A stretch of DNA of 10,822 bases, taken from positions 1 to 10,822 of the forward strand of contig WRMR01000126.1 of assembly GCA_009776995.1 (NCBI GenBank). Direction: 5' to 3'. The notes beneath the pieces were generated by a model. The model did not search any database and was not told the DNA's origin. It was given only the letters and a program-made list of their open reading frames with translations. Shown piece after piece: positions 1 through 7,666 of this stretch. The translations under genes and the position numbers were made by a program. Source of the DNA: Planctomycetaceae bacterium. GTDB taxonomy: Bacteria; Planctomycetota; Planctomycetia; Pirellulales; Thermoguttaceae. Each line of letters opens with the position of its first letter. Position 1 is the stretch's first letter.

Positions 1-55
1 TGTATTAATGTAATGCCTTATTTGTGGTTTGCTTACAACGTTTTTACCTTAAAGT

Positions 56-1210
56 TTGGAAGGACAAAAAAATAAAAATGTTAATCAAGTTAAGGGGGGG
101 GGGGGGGGCTACTTAGGTGCTTTTACCCTGGTTGAACTTCTTGTTGTCATTGCGATCATCGGGATTTTGATCGCCCTGCTTTTGCCGGCAGTTCAGGCCG
201 CCCGTGAGGCGGCAAGGCGAATGCAGTGTTCCAACAATCTCAAGCAAATCGGGTTGGGAATCCACAATTTTCACGATTCGAGAAAAGCACTTCCGCCGTC
301 GAATTTTTTCGACTTGAACCGCTCGACGCTTTTTGGGTTTCTGTACCCTTACATCGAACAAGCCCCCTTGCATGAAATCATTGCGAAAAGCTATGATCCA
401 GGGTGGGGGCCTTATGTGACATTTCTCAATATGTGGCGTGACCAACTGTCCCAACAAGAACGCATTGCTCTTGGGAGTGTTTCCGCCTACAAATGTCCCA
501 GCAAACGTAGCAGTGGACCGGCCTACACGACGGACACCTCCGCAGGCGGCGATAAGCCCGGCCCCCAGGGGGATTATGCTTACGTTGTTTCCGTTCGGGG
601 AGACACTGCCTCCGGAGCCAATAATCTTGGTTGGTGGGATCATGGTTCCGGGTCAGGGGCTCCCGGAGCCCCGTATGATGCAATTGAACGACGCTTGCAC
701 CTGGTAGCCAGTCCGTTCCAGGTTGCCCGTTCGGCATCCGGGGTATGGCAAGACGGCTCCATGACGCTGAAAATCACGTTCGGGTCCGTTACCGATGGAT
801 TGACCAACCAGTTATTTCTCGGGGAAAAGCATATCCCGCTGGGACGTGTTGGAAATTGTGATGCAACACAAGTGGGGCCTGCTCTCAATCAGCCCAACAG
901 CGGCGACTGTTCGTACCTGCTGACCGGTGTTTGGAAGTCGCCTGCCAGCGGCCGTAATATCAGCAGTTTCGATGATGGCAACGGATCGCCGCCCTATACG
1001 CCTCTTCAACACACGATTGCGCGTTCCGGGGATTTCAAAGAAGATGAATTCAACCCCATCCGAAGTTACGGCTTCGGGAGTTATCATACCGGCGTTTGTC
1101 CGTTTGTGATGGGGGATGGTTCCGTCCAGTCAATGTCGGTCACGTCCACGTTTCAAGTTTTGGAGGCTCTTTCCATGATGAGCGACGGGCTTTCCGTGTC
1201 GATTCCGTAA
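56..1210 (+). CDS. DUF1559 (SBP_bac_10) prepilin-like surface protein, possibly phase-variable
   Basis: This is a planctomycete-type DUF1559 protein of about 380 residues, probably membrane-anchored or surface-displayed; the molecular function of the family is not established. Counted from the TTG at 56, the prepilin-like segment FTLVELLVVIA starts at residue 23 with the conserved Glu at 27. It is followed by the family signature (LLPAVQAAREAARRMQC) and a C-terminal H-x9-DG motif (His344, Asp354-Gly355). The open frame to 1210 can only start at TTG 56, which has no Shine-Dalgarno upstream and overlaps a GGAAGGA at 58-64. The likely real start is ATG 78. In that frame, the 15-G run at 94-108 leads to a TAG at 114-116 after 12 codons; one extra G, or two fewer, would join ATG 78 to the body of the protein. 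The gene may therefore be switched off by tract length here. A lipoprotein gene follows 51 nt downstream. Family assignment is firm; the start is not. Confidence 0.85.
   Translation: MEGQKNKNVNQVKGGGGGYLGAFTLVELLVVIAIIGILIALLLPAVQAAREAARRMQCSNNLKQIGLGIHNFHDSRKALPPSNFFDLNRSTLFGFLYPYIEQAPLHEIIAKSYDPGWGPYVTFLNMWRDQLSQQERIALGSVSAYKCPSKRSSGPAYTTDTSAGGDKPGPQGDYAYVVSVRGDTASGANNLGWWDHGSGSGAPGAPYDAIERRLHLVASPFQVARSASGVWQDGSMTLKITFGSVTDGLTNQLFLGEKHIPLGRVGNCDATQVGPALNQPNSGDCSYLLTGVWKSPASGRNISSFDDGNGSPPYTPLQHTIARSGDFKEDEFNPIRSYGFGSYHTGVCPFVMGDGSVQSMSVTSTFQVLEALSMMSDGLSVSIP
58..64 (+). promoter_or_regulatory. Shine-Dalgarno that bears on the start of the first DUF1559 gene
   Basis: GGAAGGA is the only good ribosome binding site ahead of this gene. 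It lies 13 nt before ATG 78, a rather long spacing, and it overlaps the TTG at 56, so it cannot serve that codon. It favours ATG 78 as the natural start, although ATG 78 is out of frame with the protein at the present G-tract length. Confidence 0.5.
94..108 (+). repeat. Homopolymeric run of 15 G inside the 5' coding region
   Basis: Fifteen consecutive G lie between the putative start codon and the prepilin segment and encode a poly-Gly linker. Mononucleotide G tracts of this length are known slippage sites that drive phase variation in many bacteria. Lengths of 13 or 16 would put ATG 78 in frame with the DUF1559 body; 15 does not. Homopolymer length is also a common sequencing error, so the exact count is uncertain. 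Confidence 0.85.
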
Positions 1211-1261
1211 CGGTCCACGGCCATGCATGTTTGGCTCATGAAATCAAGGGAGACACAAATC

Positions 1262-1708
1262 ATGAAGTGTTATTTATCCATTGTTTTTGGGATGGTTTTG
1301 GGGATGTCGGCATTGGGATGCGGACAAAATCACTCGCTTCAGGGAAAAGTGACCTACGAGGATGGCACCCCCATTACTGCCGGCTTCGTGAATTTTTCTT
1401 CGGACACTTCCTTGTCCCGGGGAAAAATCCGCTCCGACGGTTCATACGTCGTCGGTACACTCAAAGATACCGATGGAATTCCCAAAGGAACGTATAAGGT
1501 TTACATCACCGGTGCGGAAGTGGCTATGGAAACTGCTCAATCCCAGAGACCCCGAGTGGATGCAATGGGAAATCCCATCCAAACGATGGCCGCATATCGT
1601 AAATTGGTCCATCCCAAATACATGACGACCAGTACGACTCCCATTACCTGTGAGATTCCTGCGGAGAAAAATCGTTTTGACATTATTGTCGAACCGCCGG
1701 TCTATTGA
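1262..1708 (+). CDS. Small lipoprotein, transthyretin/carboxypeptidase-regulatory-like
   Basis: This 148-residue predicted lipoprotein has a short signal peptide ending in SALGC, with the lipidated Cys at residue 20. The mature part carries the pattern GKVTYEDGTPI, then a hydrophobic strand, DGSY and GIPKGTYKVYI, which matches the beta-sandwich (transthyretin-like/carboxypeptidase regulatory-like) lipoproteins common next to DUF1559 genes in Planctomycetes. No catalytic motif is visible, so a structural or binding role at the envelope is inferred. ATG 1262 was chosen because AGGGAG lies about 8-10 nt upstream and the signal peptide begins there; the open frame also extends up to an ATG at 1223. 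The gene lies 51 nt after the DUF1559 gene and is probably co-transcribed with it. It has the same fold pattern as the lipoprotein at 8248-8895, so the DUF1559-lipoprotein pair occurs twice in the window. Confidence 0.82.
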   Translation: MKCYLSIVFGMVLGMSALGCGQNHSLQGKVTYEDGTPITAGFVNFSSDTSLSRGKIRSDGSYVVGTLKDTDGIPKGTYKVYITGAEVAMETAQSQRPRVDAMGNPIQTMAAYRKLVHPKYMTTSTTPITCEIPAEKNRFDIIVEPPVY

Positions 1709-1806
1709 TTTCGACATTCATTTGTGTTAAATTCATTGATGTGTGTTTGAAAAAGAGTTTCTTATCATTCGTGTCAACAAAAACTAACTACTGAAAGGGT
1801 TTTTCC

Positions 1807-3387
1807 ATGAAAGAACACCAATGTCATTGCTGTCCGCCGACACTGCCGAGTATCCCCGAATCCGTGTTTCGGCTCAACCGTCGATCCTTTATTGCCGGGG
1901 CCGCCGCTGCCGGGAGCGTTTTAGGCGGTTTGTCCTGGAATTCGATTCTTATGGGGGCGTCCGCTCAACAAATCCCGATGCCGCCCGGTCGTGTGCCGCT
2001 TGTCGTCAAGCCGATTCTCCTGCATGACCTGCCGCAACGTTCCGAGCGGACGGTTTCCTGGCGCAATTGGGGTGGGGTTCAAACCCAGGAGGATGCCGAC
2101 AAGGAAGCCGCACGAATTACAGCCGAACTGGCCGACATCAAAAAAACTGCGGATTTCCCGGTCGAGTTCATGGAAGTGACGACCGCGACGAATATGGCCA
2201 ATATGGTCGAACACGCCGATATCGCCAAGGCTGATTTGCTTATCGTGTATGGTGCCGGTCATGGACTTGATCCGCTCAAGACCATCAACAAAGACGCGAT
2301 TATCTTCCAACGCTGGAAGAGTGGTCCGGTTTACCTGCAATATGAAATCGTGTCGCCGCGGTTTTTGCGGCAGCATACCGACGGGCAACAAGTGCCGCAT
2401 ATTCAGCCGGAGGACGTCGTGACCGACAGCCTCGACGAACTGACCTGGCGGCTCCGTTCGTTGTGCGGTCTGAAAAATGCGAAAAACACGAAAATCATCA
2501 CCATCGGCGGTGCCGGCGGCTGGGCCCAGCCGGCCGGTTCGGTTCCCAAGCGGGTGGAAGAAGTCTGGGGCTACCAATTCCTTGACATTTCCTACCCTGA
2601 ACTCGGCAAGTTGCTCGAAGAAGCCAAAGCGGACGCCGCGACCATGACGGTGGCTGCCGCACGCACGGATGAGTACCTGAAAATCCCGGGGACGATTCTG
2701 GAACCGGCAACGCCGTTCAGTCAGCCGGTAACACGGGAATTTCTCGTCAACTGTTTCGTGCTTGACAAGGTGTTCCGCCAACTCATGCTGGAAGCCGGTT
2801 GCCGAAACCTCACGATCAACAGTTGCATGGGGACGATCATGGAAGTTTCCAAGACCGCCGCCTGCCTGACGCTTTCGACGCTCAACGACGATGGTTACCT
2901 GGTCTTTTGCGAATCGGACTTTGTGGTCATCCCGTCGGGTGTGTTGCTGGCCAACATCACGGGCAAACCCGTGTTCCTGTGCAATCCATGCTTCCCCCAC
3001 GAACAGTTCCTCACATTTGCCCACTGCACCGGTCCGCGTAAAATGGACGGCAAAAAGCTCGAACAAACCCGCCTTGTCAGGCACTATGAGTCGGACTTTG
3101 GAGCCGCACCCAAGGTCGAATATCCCAACGGCACACTCTTCTCGGCCATCTCGCCCGACTTCGAATCGAAGAGTTGGTTCGGAATGACCGGTGAAGTCAT
3201 CGACGCGCCGCACCGGCCCATTTGCACCACGCAAATCGACCTCCGCTACAAATGTCCGTCGTCGGTTTTGGCCGAACGCATGCACGGATTCCACTGGATG
3301 CTGGGCTACGGCGATTACCTGAAGGAAATGGGTTATGCGCTCCGCCGCGTCGGTATTGCTTGGGATAACCTGGACAAGATTTCCTAG
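1807..3387 (+). CDS. Tat-exported L-fucose/L-arabinose isomerase-like protein
   Basis: This is a 526-residue protein with a twin-arginine signal: NRRSFIAG with the Arg pair at residues 25-26, an Ala/Gly-rich hydrophobic stretch, and a likely cleavage site ASA|QQ after residue 53. The first residues hold an unusual CHCC cluster (residues 6-9). The body resembles the FucI/AraA sugar isomerase fold: an N-terminal Rossmann-like part (DLLIVYGAGHG, about 143-153; IITIGGAGGW, about 230-239) and a C-terminal part with LTLSTLNDDGY, CESDF (Glu369, Asp371), LANITGKPVFLCNP and AHCTGP (His406). In that family, comparable Glu, Asp and His residues bind the metal and substrate, but I cannot confirm one-to-one correspondence. 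Known FucI/AraA enzymes are cytoplasmic, so export would be unusual. GAAAGGG about 8 nt before ATG 1807 supports the start. The 98-nt gap from the lipoprotein gene leaves co-transcription open. The Tat signal is firm; the isomerase-like assignment is moderate and the activity unknown. Confidence 0.6.
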   Translation: MKEHQCHCCPPTLPSIPESVFRLNRRSFIAGAAAAGSVLGGLSWNSILMGASAQQIPMPPGRVPLVVKPILLHDLPQRSERTVSWRNWGGVQTQEDADKEAARITAELADIKKTADFPVEFMEVTTATNMANMVEHADIAKADLLIVYGAGHGLDPLKTINKDAIIFQRWKSGPVYLQYEIVSPRFLRQHTDGQQVPHIQPEDVVTDSLDELTWRLRSLCGLKNAKNTKIITIGGAGGWAQPAGSVPKRVEEVWGYQFLDISYPELGKLLEEAKADAATMTVAAARTDEYLKIPGTILEPATPFSQPVTREFLVNCFVLDKVFRQLMLEAGCRNLTINSCMGTIMEVSKTAACLTLSTLNDDGYLVFCESDFVVIPSGVLLANITGKPVFLCNPCFPHEQFLTFAHCTGPRKMDGKKLEQTRLVRHYESDFGAAPKVEYPNGTLFSAISPDFESKSWFGMTGEVIDAPHRPICTTQIDLRYKCPSSVLAERMHGFHWMLGYGDYLKEMGYALRRVGIAWDNLDKIS

Positions 3388-3431
3388 TGGTCCGTCAATC
3401 CTAAAAATACTTGTTGACTAAAAACTTGACA

Positions 3432-3477
3432 ATTCCTCCGTGTGTTGGGGCGTTTTCACCCCAACACACGGAGGAAT
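3432..3477. terminator. Perfect 19-bp inverted repeat, candidate bidirectional terminator
   Basis: Arms 3432-3450 and 3459-3477 are perfectly complementary and flank an 8-nt loop (cgttttca). The repeat sits between the ends of two convergent genes, the isomerase-like gene (stop 3387) and the btuD-like gene (stop 3555), where a shared terminator is expected. Neither side has a long U tract. On the minus strand the right-to-left read continues into AATTGTCAAGTTTTTAG; on the plus strand no T run follows. Termination is therefore inferred from position and stem strength. Confidence 0.6.
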
Positions 3478-3554
3478 GGAACAATTGGTGATGCACGATT
3501 TTCGGACGCAAAAAAAGTGACACCCCTTTGTAAGTGCAGGCGATAAAATGCCCG

Positions 3555-4325
3555 CTATGATTTCAAGTTTTCCCACATTTTCAGCGATTCCACCATGTAA
3601 CCGGTGACGTCCATTTCATAGACGTTTTCGAGCAGACTGCCGGTGACAACGTCACAGGTGTTGCCGTAAGCCCGCGTTTCACCGTCTTTCATCACCATGA
3701 TCGTGTCGCCAAGCCGCAGGGCAAGGTTCAAGTCGTGCAAAACGCCTACCACGGCGCGGTTCCCGTGCCGTGACCATTCCTTGAGGTACTCGACCAACTC
3801 AAACTGATATTTCAAATCCAGGTGGTTTGTCGGCTCGTCCAGCAGGATAATATCCGGGTCCTGGGCAAGGGTTCGCGCCAAAAATACACGTTGAAGCTGC
3901 CCGCCGGAAAGCCTGGTGATCTCCCTGTCTTTCTCGCCCAACAGGTCCACCGTCTCCAAACAGCGTGTCACAAATTCCCTGTCCATGTCGGATGGCAATC
4001 CCAGGAACTTGCCTTGGATATGAAGATAACGCCCCATCATAACCGTATCAAAAACGGTGTAGGAAAAATAGATTCCGAACGTTTGGCTCAACAGGGCGAT
4101 TTTCCTTGAAATGTCCTGATGCTTCATCTTTCGGACAGACTTTCCGCCGATTTCAATTTCGCCTCGAAAGGGCAAGAGGTTCACCATCGTTTTCAGCAGC
4201 GTGGTCTTCCCGCAACCGTTCGGCCCGATCACAAGCAAATTCTCGTTGCTTTTCACGCGCAACGAAACATTTTTGACGACATCCGTGCCGCCATAACCAG
4301 CGGACACGTTCTTGAGTACCAGCAT
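3555..4325 (-). CDS. btuD: ABC transporter ATP-binding protein (BtuD/FecE type)
   Basis: This is the 256-residue ATPase subunit that would power an importer of cobalamin, siderophore or heme type. All motifs are present: Walker A GPNGCGKTT (34-42), Q-loop Gln81, signature LSGGQLQRV (139-147), Walker B IILLDEP with the catalytic Glu at 164, and H-loop His197. ATG 4325 was chosen because GGGAGGAA lies just upstream and the typical N-terminus (MLVLKNVSAGYG) starts there. The start is one nucleotide after the stop of the permease gene, so the two are coupled. It is the last gene of the unit, and a strong inverted repeat follows. Family is certain. The cobalamin assignment rests on the riboswitch upstream in the same transcription unit; an iron-chelate substrate cannot be excluded from the ATPase alone. 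Confidence 0.88.
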   Translation of the reverse strand: MLVLKNVSAGYGGTDVVKNVSLRVKSNENLLVIGPNGCGKTTLLKTMVNLLPFRGEIEIGGKSVRKMKHQDISRKIALLSQTFGIYFSYTVFDTVMMGRYLHIQGKFLGLPSDMDREFVTRCLETVDLLGEKDREITRLSGGQLQRVFLARTLAQDPDIILLDEPTNHLDLKYQFELVEYLKEWSRHGNRAVVGVLHDLNLALRLGDTIMVMKDGETRAYGNTCDVVTGSLLENVYEMDVTGYMVESLKMWENLKS

Positions 4326-4326
4326 T

Positions 4327-5337
4327 TCATTTCCTCCCGCCGAAATAAAGACAGGCGAAAAACGGTGCGCCGATGATCGCCGTGACCGCACCGACGGGAA
4401 GTTCGCTGGGCGACGCGACCGTCCGGGCAGCCAGGTCGCAAATCACCATTAATGCGCCGCCGAACACAGCCGACATGGGGACGACGCATCTGTGCGCCGC
4501 GCCGAATATTTTGCGCACGATGTGCGGAACCACCAAATCGATAAAGCCAATTACCCCGCAAAACGCAATGGCACTGCCGGTCAGTGCCGCCGCCGCGATC
4601 AGCAGGATGCGTTTCACCGCTTTCAGAGGGACGCCCATCGTTGCGGCCTGGTCTTCGCCGAACGTCATCATGTCCAGTTCGCGGTGATAGTGGGTAATGA
4701 ACAGCGTTCCCGCCACGGTGACGGGTGCAAGAATCCAAACGACCGGCCAGTCTTTCATGGCAAAACTCCCCATTTGCCAATACAGGAGCTTCTGGATGTG
4801 GTCTTGCGACAACGCCGACAGGAGCGTTGTGACGGCGTTGACGAAAAGCGAAAACACCATGCCGACCAGAATAATCGTGTGATTTTGCATTTGAACGTCC
4901 AGTTTTTGCGCAATGCCAATCGCAACAAAAATCGTCACAAGCCCGAAGAGAAAGCCCATCACAGGCAGGGCAAAGTTTGCGGCGACCGGCAGAATCGCAC
5001 CGTAAAAGATCACGAGACATGCCCCGAACGACGCGCCGGAGGACACGCCCAGCGTGTAGGACGACGCCAACGGGTTACGCACGACGGACTGCATCACCGC
5101 GCCGCTCACCGAAATCGCGCCGCCGGCCACGAACGCAAGTAGTGTCCGGGGAAGCCGCAGATTCCACACGATGGCGACGGTAGCGGTTTTGATATGTTCG
5201 GGAAGTTCAAAACCGAACACCTTGTGGCCAATGATGCGAAAAAGATCGCCGGGCGGTATGGACCCGCTCCCCAGCACCGCGCCGAGCACGATGACAAGTC
5301 CACTCACGCATACAGCCGCAAGCATTTTGGTTTTCAT
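4327..5337 (-). CDS. btuC: FecCD-family ABC permease (BtuC type)
   Basis: This 336-residue polytopic inner-membrane permease has the usual length of the BtuC/FecD/FhuB-half family. Family hallmarks are an N-terminal membrane helix (VCVSGLVIVLGAVLG), the conserved LRLPRTLLAFVAGGAISVSG stretch around residues 58-77, MQSVVRNPLASSYTLGVSSG just after it, and the cytoplasmic coupling region near FGEDQAATMGV (about 228-238). It would form the homodimeric channel of the importer. The ATG at 5337 follows the stop of the binding-protein gene by one nucleotide, and its own stop is one nucleotide before the btuD start, giving a tight btuF-btuC-btuD order. Substrate (cobalamin or another corrinoid) is inferred from the upstream riboswitch. 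Confidence 0.86.
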   Translation of the reverse strand: MKTKMLAAVCVSGLVIVLGAVLGSGSIPPGDLFRIIGHKVFGFELPEHIKTATVAIVWNLRLPRTLLAFVAGGAISVSGAVMQSVVRNPLASSYTLGVSSGASFGACLVIFYGAILPVAANFALPVMGFLFGLVTIFVAIGIAQKLDVQMQNHTIILVGMVFSLFVNAVTTLLSALSQDHIQKLLYWQMGSFAMKDWPVVWILAPVTVAGTLFITHYHRELDMMTFGEDQAATMGVPLKAVKRILLIAAAALTGSAIAFCGVIGFIDLVVPHIVRKIFGAAHRCVVPMSAVFGGALMVICDLAARTVASPSELPVGAVTAIIGAPFFACLYFGGRK

Positions 5338-5338
5338 G

Positions 5339-6268
5339 TTAGTATTTGTCCGGGTACACGGCTTTTGCCATTTGCTGCAACGATTTCATGACGTTATGGG
5401 TCGGCCGGCTTGACGACGCCGCATCGATGAAATACACATCGCCGTTCCGAACGGCCGTGATCACGTCCCAGCCGGGCCGGGACATGATTTCCTTCACAGG
5501 CTCGTCGATGGCGTCAACATTAGTTAGTATCACGTCGGGGTTTCGTTTCAAAATCACTTCATCCGACACGGCGATCCATTGATTTCTGTCAGCAAGGATA
5601 TTCTCCGCGCCGATCATCTCAAGCATCTCATGCAAAAACACGTCCCGGCCAAAACTGTACAAACTGTAGGATTCGGCGGAAATCTCGAAATAGACCGTTT
5701 TCCTGCCGGTGACGGTTTCTGCGGTTTTCGCAACGGCGTCAATCGTTTCGTCCATGTCCGCGACAATCGCATTGCCTTTTTCAACGGCGTTCACGACCTT
5801 CGCGATGAACCTGATATCCTCCTGAATGCCCGCGATACTTGAAGTGGTCGGAATAAAGAGTACGCAGATACCGACGTCGGAAAGCACCTGGAACGGGTCG
5901 ATGCCGCCGGTCTTGCACATCCCCGCCACGAAAATGACATCCGGTTCCAGAAGAAGGATTTGCTCCCCGTCGGGTGCCATCATATTGAAGAGCGGAATGT
6001 CATCGGCAAGCCCGTCGATTCCACGCGAGTAAGTGTCGGCGGCGACAATTTTATCGGCAACACCCAACGCGGCAAGGATTTCCGTGTTGGACGGACCCAG
6101 GGAAATGATCCTGTCGATTTTTTGCGGCAACGTGACGGGATTGCCCTCCCTGTCCGCCGTCTGCGCCGTATCGGAGCTTTGCGTCGACGTCCCGGTGTGA
6201 CAGGCCGTTGCGGTCAACAGCACAACGGCCGTGAGGAAAAGTGCGATGATTCGGTTGTTGGTTTGCAT
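5339..6268 (-). CDS. btuF: Corrinoid/iron-type ABC substrate-binding lipoprotein (BtuF-like)
   Basis: This 309-residue cluster A-type binding protein is predicted to be a lipoprotein: hydrophobic segment IIALFLTAVVLLTATA followed by Cys23. The two-lobe fold is indicated by IISLGPSNTEILAALG near residues 53-68 and LEPDVIFVAG, joined by a long helix (FIAKVVNAVEKGNAIVADMD) to a second lobe ending in RPGWDVITAVRNGDVYFID. That order is typical of BtuF/FhuD/FepB proteins. ATG 6268 was chosen because AGGAAA lies 8 nt upstream and the signal peptide starts there; the frame extends back to a GTG at 6313 without good support. The gene comes 245 nt after the DUF1559 gene, with a 130-bp repeat in the gap and no strong terminator, so read-through from the riboswitch-controlled promoter is plausible. 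Cobalamin specificity is inferred from context. Confidence 0.82.
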   Translation of the reverse strand: MQTNNRIIALFLTAVVLLTATACHTGTSTQSSDTAQTADREGNPVTLPQKIDRIISLGPSNTEILAALGVADKIVAADTYSRGIDGLADDIPLFNMMAPDGEQILLLEPDVIFVAGMCKTGGIDPFQVLSDVGICVLFIPTTSSIAGIQEDIRFIAKVVNAVEKGNAIVADMDETIDAVAKTAETVTGRKTVYFEISAESYSLYSFGRDVFLHEMLEMIGAENILADRNQWIAVSDEVILKRNPDVILTNVDAIDEPVKEIMSRPGWDVITAVRNGDVYFIDAASSSRPTHNVMKSLQQMAKAVYPDKY

Positions 6269-6315
6269 TTTGTTATTTCCTGATCCAATCCTCGCAAAGA
6301 ATGTGCCTTTCACTC

Positions 6316-6445
6316 AACAGCAGCCGGGAACGGAGTGACCGGTTTTTGAGTGGAAACCGCCCTCTCCAGTCACTCCGTTCGGCCACTTCGTGACCTCTCT
6401 GCGTTTCCGGCTACTGTTCTTGCACTTCGTTCCCGGTTGCTGCTT
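6316..6445. repeat. Dispersed palindromic repeat, copy A (about 130 bp)
   Basis: The ends are inverted copies of one another: cagcagccgggaac at 6318-6331 and its reverse complement with one mismatch at 6429-6442. A second inverted pair lies inside (ggagtgac at 6332-6339 and gtcactcc at 6368-6375). The reverse complement of this copy aligns with copy B at 8736-8867 over most of its length, including GTCACGAAGTG, CCGAACGGAGTGA and GCGGTT. It encodes no protein, which suggests a MITE-like or REP-like element. It lies between a DUF1559 gene and btuF and could fold as RNA within that transcript. Confidence 0.75.
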
Positions 6446-6513
6446 TTTGCGTAAAAACTTGGGTTAAAGACACTTTCTAAAAATATAGCGTAAAAAACGG
6501 GAGTGTAACATAT

Positions 6514-7575
6514 CTACGGTAAATTCACCACCTTTCCATCCGTCGGGTCGTAAAGGTTCTCAACCACTTCCGGTTCTGTTGTATTGGAAACAAATTGAAC
6601 ATGTCCGTCACAAAATCCCATATTGACTCCGCCGGGATGGGAACTGCTTAAATAAGCCCAGGCATCGATTCGTGTGGGGTTGGGATTTGTATCTCTTTTC
6701 CCGTTGTAAAAATACGGCGGTTGGAATTGAACTTGCGATCTCAAATACGAATAGGGGTTATTTGAATCCGCTTTCGAAGCATTGAGAGTGGCGTGTATGC
6801 AGGAAAAGTAAGCCGTCCAGGCGGACATGAACTGATTCGTGGATTCACCGAAAAGAATCGTATGGGAAGTTCCGTCTGTGATTGACTCCAAAGATATTCC
6901 CTGGGGACTTTTGCTTTTGTTATTCGCATCCATGACCCAATTATTGGCAAAATAATGTGTTCTTGCACTGTTGATGTCAACAACATTGGGCATAAAACAG
7001 ATAGACACCATTTCCCTGTCAAACTCAAATTTTTTGAATTTACCTCTTTCCGCATTGTCTTTGTGGGATTTCAGCGGAGCAATCGTTGCGTCATAAGCAG
7101 GACTCGCCCCGGAAGGACAAAGCAGGTACTTGAGTTTTACTTGGGTATATTCCGGTCTGTCGTAGAATGCGTTTGAACCGGCTAATATCACCGAATCAAA
7201 AACAGGCAAGGGCTGGTTATTGTTCTCAATGTATGGGCCTATCATGTAAGGCCATGAAGGTCCGGCGGAATTGGCTGTAGGCAATGCCACGCCGGAGTTA
7301 GTATGGGTCGGAGTCCATACTCCCGGTGCAAAAAATTTGTGGGCAGAGTGGAAGTTATGCTGCGCTAAAGCAATTTGTTTCAGTTGATTGGTGCAGGACA
7401 TACGACGTGCCGCCTCTCTTGCCGCCTGCACCGCCGGAAGCAGGAGAGCAATCAAAATGCCGATAACGGCGATGACGACAAGAAGTTCGACGAGCGTGAA
7501 GCCGGAAAACGAACGGGGATAGGGCGAACGCGCAGAATCGTTGCGCAACCCGACATGGGGGAGCGTGAAAGACAT
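6514..7575 (-). CDS. Cobalamin-riboswitch-controlled DUF1559 prepilin-like protein
   Basis: This 353-residue DUF1559 (SBP_bac_10) protein has a prepilin-like cleavage/membrane segment SGFTLVELLVVIAVIG (Gly25|Phe26, Glu30), the family signature LLPAVQAAREAARRMSC, and an H-x9-DG motif (His313, Asp323-Gly324). It would be anchored by its N-terminal helix and exposed outside the inner membrane. ATG 7575 was chosen because AAGGA lies 8 nt upstream and the 5' leader with a cobalamin riboswitch ends before it; the frame extends to 7656 but would then run through the leader hairpin. It is the first gene after the riboswitch at 7667-7882 and precedes btuFCD, which suggests it is made when B12 is scarce and serves corrinoid capture. 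That role is inferred from regulation and neighbours, not from a known activity of the family. Confidence 0.86.
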   Translation of the reverse strand: MSFTLPHVGLRNDSARSPYPRSFSGFTLVELLVVIAVIGILIALLLPAVQAAREAARRMSCTNQLKQIALAQHNFHSAHKFFAPGVWTPTHTNSGVALPTANSAGPSWPYMIGPYIENNNQPLPVFDSVILAGSNAFYDRPEYTQVKLKYLLCPSGASPAYDATIAPLKSHKDNAERGKFKKFEFDREMVSICFMPNVVDINSARTHYFANNWVMDANNKSKSPQGISLESITDGTSHTILFGESTNQFMSAWTAYFSCIHATLNASKADSNNPYSYLRSQVQFQPPYFYNGKRDTNPNPTRIDAWAYLSSSHPGGVNMGFCDGHVQFVSNTTEPEVVENLYDPTDGKVVNLP

Positions 7576-7622
7576 ACCAATGGTCCTTGTTTTGCGGGAA
7601 CTTGGGAAATTTGTTATCGCCT

Positions 7623-7650
7623 TTCCCCTTCGTCCTTCGCAAACGGGGAA
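7623..7650 (-). promoter_or_regulatory. Leader hairpin between cobalamin riboswitch and DUF1559 gene (first unit)
   Basis: The stem is formed by 7623-7628 (ttcccc) and 7645-7650 (ggggaa). The loop contains a 13-nt sequence, tcgtccttcgcaa (plus strand, 7630-7642), that is repeated exactly in the leader of the second unit at 10064-10076. It lies between the B12 box and the ribosome binding site, where an expression platform would be expected. No U tract follows, so the mechanism is unclear. Confidence 0.5.
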
Positions 7651-7666
7651 CGGCACAATAAGCGGA

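Noticed and set aside
1..55. A cobalamin riboswitch ahead of the first DUF1559 gene
   Set aside because: No B12 box is present in the 55 nt available, and the region further upstream is outside the window.
1921..3294. A 457-codon open frame on the minus strand opposite the isomerase-like gene
   Set aside because: It is the mirror of a well-supported gene with Tat signal and ribosome binding site. Its translation is rich in Arg, His and Gly, with no recognisable domain.
4253..5020. A 255-codon minus-strand frame overlapping the btuC-like gene
   Set aside because: It is a frame-shifted shadow of btuC; the Arg/Cys-rich translation matches no family, while btuC shows all permease hallmarks.
6446..6513. 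A terminator or separate promoter between the second DUF1559 gene and btuF
   Set aside because: No stem followed by a U run and no convincing pair of promoter hexamers were found. Only a short direct repeat (gcgtaaaaa at 6449 and 6488) is visible, so read-through is assumed.
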